A stretch of DNA of 64,000 nucleotides from Moritella sp. (lineage in GTDB: Bacteria; Pseudomonadota; Gammaproteobacteria; Enterobacterales; Moritellaceae). The notes beneath the pieces are model-generated. The model did no database searches, was not told where the DNA came from, and worked only from the letters and a program-made list of their open reading frames with translations. The DNA lies in NCBI RefSeq assembly GCF_013215705.1, contig NZ_JABSQR010000005.1, positions 62,001 to 126,000 of the forward strand, given 5' to 3'. Made by a program: the position numbers and the translations under genes. The stretch's first letter is position 1. The number at the start of each line of letters is the position of its first letter. Shown one piece after another: positions 58,466 through 64,000 of the stretch.

Positions 58466-58494
58466 AAAAAAACCAGCTTATAGCTGGTTTTTTT
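58466..58494 (+). terminator. Terminator of the main Leu/Cys tRNA array
   Basis: AAAAAAACCAGCT-TAT-AGCTGGTTTTTTT, perfect 13-bp stem with T-run, 9 bases after the third tRNA-Leu. Confidence 0.9.
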
Positions 58495-58502
58495 ATGTCT
58501 AA

Positions 58503-58866
58503 AATCCCCGCCCTCAATACAAGATCTTCACTCCCCAGTTTTCGTCACAGCTTCGTTATAGTCGTGGTGAGATGAAAGAAAAAACCAACGCCGAACGAGT
58601 GGTCTATGAGAACTATAGTGTTGTTCTGCAGTATTATTTCAATGCGAATAATGATTTCAGTCCTTACATCAGTGCAGGATGGGGAGAAGCACTGAAAGAT
58701 CAGGATGGAGACATCAAAACAGCGCAGGTTAACGCCGGTTTTGGTCTGTACTACAAATTGGGCGCTGCAACTCGCCTGGCAACATTATTATGCGACCAAG
58801 TTATCTGCAAATGATGCTCTAGCTAGCGGACAACTCATTTACCGTTTTGGTCATGGAGAACGTTAA
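58503..58866 (+). pseudogene. Fragment of an outer-membrane beta-barrel protein gene
   Basis: One frame reads from a stop at 58500 through SSQLRYSRGEMKEKTNAERVV, then YYFNANNDFSPYISAGWGEAL and AQVNAGFGLYYKLGAATRLA; an ATG at 58572 gives 80 residues. At about 58775 the similarity moves to another frame, WQHYYATKLSANDALASGQLIYRFGHGER, with a stop at 58864-58866. Alternating aromatic strands and the C-terminal LIYRFGHG suggest the last strands of a small OmpA- or OmpW-like barrel. The 5' part is missing and a frameshift is present, so it is dead. It separates tRNA-Leu copies 3 and 4. Confidence 0.68.
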
Positions 58867-59056
58867 TACTAATCAGTCTTACCGCTAATCAAAGAAGATC
58901 ATCGCAATCTTTATATCGTACTCCTCAATATAGATAGAGTGGAGTGATTTTTAATCAGTTAACAACCAAGGTGTTATTTTTAATTGACTGATTTTTATAA
59001 TCAGGTAAAGTAAGCGCATATCCGGTTAGGCAGCTAGCTTAACAGTTTATCACTCA

Positions 59057-59142
59057 GCCCGAGTGGTGAAATCGGTAGACACAAGGGATTTAAAATCCCT
59101 CGCTTAATAGGCGTGCCGGTTCAATTCCGGCCTCGGGCACCA
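59057..59142 (+). tRNA. tRNA-Leu(UAA), copy 4
   Basis: Identical 86-base tRNA-Leu(UAA), detached from the array by about 600 bases that include a dead gene fragment. Confidence 0.97.
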
Positions 59143-59151
59143 AATTTAGAG

Positions 59152-59180
59152 AAAGGCTTACCTAACGGTAAGCCTTTTTT
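59152..59180 (+). terminator. Terminator after tRNA-Leu copy 4
   Basis: AAAGGCTTACC-TAAC-GGTAAGCCTTT followed by TTTG; 11-bp stem. Confidence 0.85.
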
Positions 59181-59265
59181 GTTTTCTGAAGCTTAAAATA
59201 ATTCTTGTTTCTCGAATCACTAGTGTTTATGATAACTAATTACTCTTTATGGTTAGTTATCTTCT

Positions 59266-59733
59266 ATGCTAGTTCGATTGATGCGCTACTTTATTCTGCT
59301 ATTTGTAATGGTTGTGGGCTTTAATGCTCAGGCTAATACATATTCAGAATTAGCATCTACATCGTTATTAGCACCTGCATCCTTACTTATCGATGCTAGT
59401 GAAGTGAATAGCTTCTGCCAAGATGCTGGTGAATCAGAGCAACCGCCAATTTCATCATCACGCCATACCTATGAATTTGCATTAACCGAAACCTCGCGTT
59501 ATACCAGTACCGGTCGTTTATTGTTAGATAACCCTAAACCGGATTATCAGATTGAGATTGAATTATCGATACCACCATCAGCGTCGTTGGTGATCGGCTA
59601 TACGGTAAATATTAATTTCGAGCAATACTGGTTAACCGGCACATCTTTTTCTAAGTCGCGAATATCGGGCTGGAAAGACAGTAATTTATTATATTCACAC
59701 CGCCAATACCCCGCTGTTATGACCTCTGTTTAG
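59266..59733 (+). CDS. Small exported protein of unknown function
   Basis: 155 residues. The N-terminus (MLVRLMRYFILLFVMVVGFNAQA) is a clear signal peptide. The remaining ~130 residues contain beta-type stretches (HTYEFALTETSRYTSTGRLLLDNPKPDYQIEIELSIPPSASLVIGYTVNINF) and only one cysteine. I do not recognise the family. It lies alone between the last tRNA-Leu and secD. Confidence 0.6.
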   Translation: MLVRLMRYFILLFVMVVGFNAQANTYSELASTSLLAPASLLIDASEVNSFCQDAGESEQPPISSSRHTYEFALTETSRYTSTGRLLLDNPKPDYQIEIELSIPPSASLVIGYTVNINFEQYWLTGTSFSKSRISGWKDSNLLYSHRQYPAVMTSV

Positions 59734-59968
59734 ACAAAAATGTAAGTATTAACCATACTGCCTTTTTGTTGCCTTTATCTGCTTATCTATCCTAGTTAGC
59801 ACTAGAACGAGTACTGTAAATGTACGAAAAAGTGCGATACACATAGCGCGTTAATCACGTTATTGTCTGGATCTATAAGCATGTTAATTACCAATATGCC
59901 TGCGTTTTATGTAATTACTTTATACATACTTTTTATATATAGAAACGGGCATTGATGGACAGTTATCA

Positions 59969-61792
59969 ATGACAAAAAAATTAAATTCAACAGCCCAACG
60001 TAAACGTTTAAACCATTATGCTGGTTGGAAATATATCGTCTTAACCTGCACAATCTTAATCATGCTGCTAAGCGCGATCCCAACCTTGTATGGTGAAGAT
60101 CCTGCACTGCAAATTAATTACCAACAAAACCAACAGCCCGCTATTTATGAGCTTAAGCAGACGCTAGCAGCAAGTAATATTGCGGTAACACGTATCGATC
60201 AAGAAATGGATAAAACCACCATCGTATTAGCAGATCCTAGCACTCAAACACGTGCGAAGGCGATACTCGAAACGGTGCTGCCAGCAGATGATGACATTAC
60301 TTTAGCACTGGTTTCTGCTGCGCCGTCTTGGTTGCAGAGTATGGGATTGAAGCCAATCAAGTTAGGCTTAGATCTACGTGGTGGTGTGCAGTTCTTGTTA
60401 GATGTTGATATGGAAACGGTATTCAATATCAAAGCGCAGCAATTGGTCGATAATTTACGGGCTGATTTTCGTGACAAAGGGGTTCGTGGTGTTCGAATTA
60501 GCATTAATCACAATAATAGTGTGCAACTGAACTTGCCAACCGATGAAGAAAAAGTCGCATTATTGAAATTAATGCCAACCAGCTATCCACAATGGAAAGT
60601 CACTCAGAGTTCAGGGGTATTGGTTGCGCTGAGTATCCCCCAAGCTGAAAAGACTGACATTATTAATCTCACAGTGCAGCAGAACTTACAAACAATGCGC
60701 AGTCGTATCGCAGAGTTAGGTATTACAGAGGCAATGGTACAGCGCCAAGGTGAACATCGGATTCGTATTGAATTGCCCGGTGTGCAAGATCCGGCGACGG
60801 CAAAAAATGTGATAGGTGCCACAGCGAGTCTCGCGTTTCATGAGCTTAAAACCACAAGCAGCGGCAGCATGGTAGTCAGTAATAATGACGGAGCGCCAAT
60901 ACGTATTGCACGTGATGCCATACTCGGTGGCGAACATATCATTGATGCGCGTGCCAGTGTTGGCGAAATGGGCGCTGCGCAGGTCAATATAACCTTAGAT
61001 AATGCTGGCGGTAAAAAAATGTCTAACTTTACCAAACATAATATTGGTAAACCCATGGCAACGCTTTACAGCGAGTACAGTCGTAACCCGGATGGTTCCA
61101 CCAAAAAGACCAACAACATTATTAGTGTAGCGACCATTCAAGCACAATTAGGCAGTCAATTTAGGATCACGGGTGCAGGGAGCATAGCCGACGCACAAGA
61201 GCTTGCATTATTGCTACGAGCGGGGTCGTTAACAGCGCCGGTGACTATTGTCGAAGAAAGAACCATAGGACCTTCTTTGGGTGCGGAAAATATTCACAAT
61301 GGTTTTTCGGCATTAGCGCTAGGACTAGGTTTAACCTTAGTATTTATGGCGCTGTGGTATCGCCGCTTAGGCTGGGTGGCTAATGTTGCATTAATTGCCA
61401 ATATCATTATGTTATTTGGTTTATTAGCGCTAATTCCGGGGGCGGTATTAACCTTACCCGGCATTGCAGGGTTAGTGCTGACTGTCGGTATGGCTGTCGA
61501 TACTAATGTACTGGTGTTCGAGCGAATTCGTGACAAATTACGTGAAGGCCGCAGCTTTGCCCATGCCATTCATAGTGGCTTTGATAGCGCATTCAATACC
61601 ATTATTGATGCCAATATCACCACCTTAATTATCGCTGTGGTTTTGTATTCAATCGGGCAGGGGCCAGTGCAAGGTTTTGCGCTGACATTAGGCTTAGGTA
61701 TCTTAACCAGTATGTTCACTGGCATCTTGGTATCGCGCGCATTAATTAATAAATTATGGGGTCGTGATACTCGTCATGACTTGAAGGTATAG
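59969..61792 (+). CDS. secD: Protein translocase subunit SecD (second-locus type)
   Basis: Uses the proton-motive force to help complete Sec export on the periplasmic side. The 607 residues have an N-terminal helix, the large periplasmic domain (LKPIKLGLDLRGGVQFLLDVDME, MRSRIAELGITEAMVQRQGEHRIRIELPGVQDP, GSLTAPVTIVEERTIGPSLG) and five C-terminal helices with GLVLTVGMAVDTNVLVFERIRDKLREG. Marine gammaproteobacteria often carry an extra secDF away from yajC-tgt; that fits here, as neither neighbour is present. secF follows without a gap. Confidence 0.9.
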   Translation: MTKKLNSTAQRKRLNHYAGWKYIVLTCTILIMLLSAIPTLYGEDPALQINYQQNQQPAIYELKQTLAASNIAVTRIDQEMDKTTIVLADPSTQTRAKAILETVLPADDDITLALVSAAPSWLQSMGLKPIKLGLDLRGGVQFLLDVDMETVFNIKAQQLVDNLRADFRDKGVRGVRISINHNNSVQLNLPTDEEKVALLKLMPTSYPQWKVTQSSGVLVALSIPQAEKTDIINLTVQQNLQTMRSRIAELGITEAMVQRQGEHRIRIELPGVQDPATAKNVIGATASLAFHELKTTSSGSMVVSNNDGAPIRIARDAILGGEHIIDARASVGEMGAAQVNITLDNAGGKKMSNFTKHNIGKPMATLYSEYSRNPDGSTKKTNNIISVATIQAQLGSQFRITGAGSIADAQELALLLRAGSLTAPVTIVEERTIGPSLGAENIHNGFSALALGLGLTLVFMALWYRRLGWVANVALIANIIMLFGLLALIPGAVLTLPGIAGLVLTVGMAVDTNVLVFERIRDKLREGRSFAHAIHSGFDSAFNTIIDANITTLIIAVVLYSIGQGPVQGFALTLGLGILTSMFTGILVSRALINKLWGRDTRHDLKV

Positions 61793-61794
61793 TG

Positions 61795-62733
61795 ATGATA
61801 ACGATCAACATAAACAATAGTAACAAACACAACAGTAATAAGCACAGTAAATTACGTTATATCAGCAGTGCAATCTCAGTCGTTTTTATGCTTGTTGCCA
61901 TTGCATTTATCAGTGTTAATGGACTGAACTGGGGGCTGGATTTTACTGGCGGGGTGATCACCGAAGTACAGCTTGACCCAAGTATTACCATTAGTGAGAT
62001 ATCCCCTTTATTACAATCGGCATTAAATCAACATGTCAGCGTCATTGAAGGCGGAGACGTTGGTCGCTGGATCTTACGTTATGCGGAACCTGCAGCAGGC
62101 ATGAATATTCCAGATATTACCCAGGTATTAGCGCCGTTAGCGACTAATATCCAAGTATTAAATACCAGTATTGTCGGTTCTCAAATTGGCCAAGAGCTGG
62201 CGGAACAAGGTGGTCTGGCACTGTTAGTATCGATGTTATGTATTATGGCTTATTTAAGCTATCGCTTTGAGTGGCGTTTGGCATCAGGTGCGTTATTTGC
62301 CTTGGTGCATGATGTGCTATTTGTACTCGGGGTGTTTGCGGCATTGCAACTTGAGTTTAACTTGACGGTTTTTGCGGCGATATTGGCGATTATTGGCTAT
62401 TCATTAAATGATTCGATAATTATCGGTGATCGTATCCGCGAGTTGCTTATTCTAAAACCGACATTAGCGATTGCAGATGTGAATAACCAAGCTATTTCGG
62501 CAACCATATCTCGCACTCTGGTGACATCGGGCACGACATTAATGACGGTTTCAGCGTTATGGTTATTGGGAGGAGGGCCGTTAGATGGTTTTTCTATTGC
62601 GATGTTTGTTGGCCTCATTGTCGGTACTTGGTCATCGATTGCAGTGGCAACGACATTACCAGAACTTTGGGGATTAAACGCTAGTCACTATCAGGTCGTT
62701 GAATTAAAAGAGGATCTTACTGTCGGTAAATGA
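61795..62733 (+). CDS. secF: Protein translocase subunit SecF (second-locus type)
   Basis: Partner of SecD. The 312 residues show GLNWGLDFTGGVITEVQL, the transmembrane SYRFEWRLASGALFALVHDVLFVLGVFAALQLEFNLTVFAAILAIIGYSLNDSIIIGDRIRE and TLVTSGTTLMTVSALWLLGGGPLDGFSIAMFVGLIVGTWSSIAVA. The N-terminus is unusually Asn/Ser/His-rich (MITININNSNKHNSNKHS). The ATG at 61795 follows the secD stop by 2 bases; a GTG at 61792 would overlap it. Confidence 0.9.
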   Translation: MITININNSNKHNSNKHSKLRYISSAISVVFMLVAIAFISVNGLNWGLDFTGGVITEVQLDPSITISEISPLLQSALNQHVSVIEGGDVGRWILRYAEPAAGMNIPDITQVLAPLATNIQVLNTSIVGSQIGQELAEQGGLALLVSMLCIMAYLSYRFEWRLASGALFALVHDVLFVLGVFAALQLEFNLTVFAAILAIIGYSLNDSIIIGDRIRELLILKPTLAIADVNNQAISATISRTLVTSGTTLMTVSALWLLGGGPLDGFSIAMFVGLIVGTWSSIAVATTLPELWGLNASHYQVVELKEDLTVGK

Positions 62734-62983
62734 CCTTTAATTGTCATTAAGGTAAGCGTGTGGGTTTTATAATAAACTGATCTATTTGTATACACTGTGC
62801 TATAGGACGGGCTATTTTTATCTGAATGCTAAATTAACTCCTATGATTGTTTCATCTTGATTTAGGAATGTGTACTATAGCGATGTCAATTAATTGGCGG
62901 AGGTTAGTTTTTGACACACTTTAGCAGTCGTTAAGGTGATTTAATTATTTTAAGTTTAAGTAAGGTTTAGCCCAGGCTGTAAT

Positions 62984-64000
62984 ATGGATACTACTAAGTC
63001 AGTTTTTGTAATTGATGAGAATATTGAACGCAGACAAAATTTAGAAACGATCTTGTCCTTTCTTGGTGAAGGTTGGCAGAGTTACGATTCTCATATCGAT
63101 ATTAGCGCTAAGATCGATCTTGCCGCAAACAGTGTGATTGTCTCTTCAGACTGTTACTCTGAAACGGATTTATCGGCGTTATTTGATGCGAACCCAATGA
63201 ATCCATTTTTAACCTTTGGTACGCAAGTAAAAGTACCAGAGAAAGGTAATTTAATCGGCCATATCGAACTGCCTTTATCTTATCAGCAATTGACCTTGTT
63301 GCTTGGACGTTGCCAATCTTATCGTCAATGTGTGACGAGTAAGTTAGGTCAATCAGCGTCAGCGTCAAAAGCATTAATCAAGCAACTGGTTGGTCGTGGT
63401 GATGCCATCCAAAGTGTCCGTCACTTGATCATGCAAGTGGCGTCAAAAGGCGCTAATGTATTAGTGCTGGGTGAGTCGGGCACGGGTAAAGAAGTCATTG
63501 CCCGTTCAATTCATGATGCGTCATCACGCAGTGACGGTCCGTTTGTACCGATTAACTGTGGTGCGATCCCCGCCGAATTATTAGAAAGTGAATTGTTTGG
63601 TCATGAAAAAGGCGCATTCACTGGTGCATTCTCGGCGCGCAAAGGCCGTTTTGAGCTTGCCAGTGGTGGGACATTATTTCTTGATGAAATTGGTGATATG
63701 CCGCAGCCAATGCAAGTGAAATTATTACGGGTGTTACAAGAGCGCGTTTTTGAACGCGTGGGTGGCAGTAAAACAATTAAAGCCGATGTGCGTGTTATCG
63801 CGGCCACACACCGTAATTTAGAAAAAATGATCCTTGATGGTGAATTCCGTGAAGATCTCTATTACCGTTTAAATGTGTTTCCAATTGAAAGCCCGGCCCT
63901 GCGTGAGCGTCCAGATGATATTCCGTTATTGATCCAAGAGTTATTACGTCGTCACGAAGCTGAACATGATGCCACGATCTTATTTACGCAACGGGCTATG
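62984..64000 (+). CDS. flrA: Sigma-54 activator FlrA/FleQ, N-terminal part (3' end outside window)
   Basis: 339 codons are visible and remain open at the window edge. Residues 1-120 form a receiver-like domain ([24 protein letters not shown]) of the FleQ/FlrA type, without an obvious phospho-acceptor Asp, and [22 protein letters not shown] follows. The AAA+ domain has Walker A GESGTGKE, the sigma-54 loop HEKGAFTGA, Walker [14 protein letters not shown] and [27 protein letters not shown]. FlrA is the master activator of polar flagellar genes. FlrA rather than NtrC is supported by the N-terminal domain. Confidence 0.88.
   Translation, partial: MDTTKSVFVIDENIERRQNLETILSFLGEGWQSYDSHIDISAKIDLAANSVIVSSDCYSETDLSALFDANPMNPFLTFGTQVKVPEKGNLIGHIELPLSYQQLTLLLGRCQSYRQCVTSKLGQSASASKALIKQLVGRGDAIQSVRHLIMQVASKGANVLVLGESGTGKEVIARSIHDASSRSDGPFVPINCGAIPAELLESELFGHEKGAFTGAFSARKGRFELASGGTLFLDEIGDMPQPMQVKLLRVLQERVFERVGGSKTIKADVRVIAATHRNLEKMILDGEFREDLYYRLNVFPIESPALRERPDDIPLLIQELLRRHEAEHDATILFTQRAM

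Overview
ORGANISM. The window is chromosomal DNA of an AT-leaning gammaproteobacterium. TyrR, Lrp, AlaA, PssA, UvrY, UvrC, FtsK and TusE resemble Escherichia/Vibrio proteins closely. The DUF2989, GapB-type GAPDH, HlyU-family and FlrA genes and a stand-alone secDF pair point to the marine Alteromonadales/Vibrionales side. The 287-residue Sfp-type phosphopantetheinyl transferase has the length I recall for PfaE of Moritella marina, the docosahexaenoic-acid producer, so Moritella is my best guess. This is inference; no database was searched. LAYOUT. 1-8.3 kb: 3' end of tyrR, a DUF3108 protein, cobQ, pdxH-grxA, pssA, an HlyU-family gene, msrA with a membrane M50-like protease, and the PfaE-like PPTase. 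8.3-14.2 kb: a 5'-truncated membrane gene, a TSUP exporter, a beta-hydroxyacid dehydrogenase divergent from a MocR regulator with a strong inverted repeat between them, an exported lipoprotein/metallopeptidase pair, and yfbR. 14.3-17.3 kb: a Zur-type palindrome and half-palindrome in front of a compact operon for a His-rich outer-membrane barrel, a zinc-type binding protein and an ABC permease, with no ATPase gene. 17.4-18.9 kb: a mosaic of a GFA gene, a decayed copy of the alaA 3' end fused to a broken PilZ gene, and a ybjQ-like gene. 19-32.5 kb: alaA, PaaI thioesterase, GDPD, pabC, ppsR/ppsA, a NIT-like membrane protein, a periplasmic PEGA/FGE-like protein and ydiJ. 32.6-41 kb: a lipoprotein, yeaD, gapA, a MalQ-like protein without visible catalytic residues, a DUF2989 lipoprotein, gapB and yeaC. 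41-52.7 kb: infA, bpt, aat, trxB, lrp, ftsK-lolA-rarA-crcB-serS, tusE and a BI-1 protein. 52.8-59.2 kb: three tRNA-Ser(UGA) genes, uvrY-uvrC-pgsA, then a Leu/Cys tRNA array containing a tandem duplication and a broken outer-membrane-protein fragment. 59.2-64 kb: a small exported protein, a secDF pair away from yajC, and the 5' part of flrA. HOW THE GENES WORK TOGETHER. The best functional units are the zinc operon, the ppsR/ppsA regulator-enzyme pair, the N-degron transferases next to infA, and the ftsK-lolA-rarA string. I saw no prophage, insertion sequence, CRISPR array or antiviral island. The less ordinary material is the Zur-type zinc operon, the MalQ-derived probable pseudoenzyme, the FGE-like/NIT-like pair with a duplicated upstream element, and the recombination scars at 17.9-18.5 kb and 58.5-58.9 kb.
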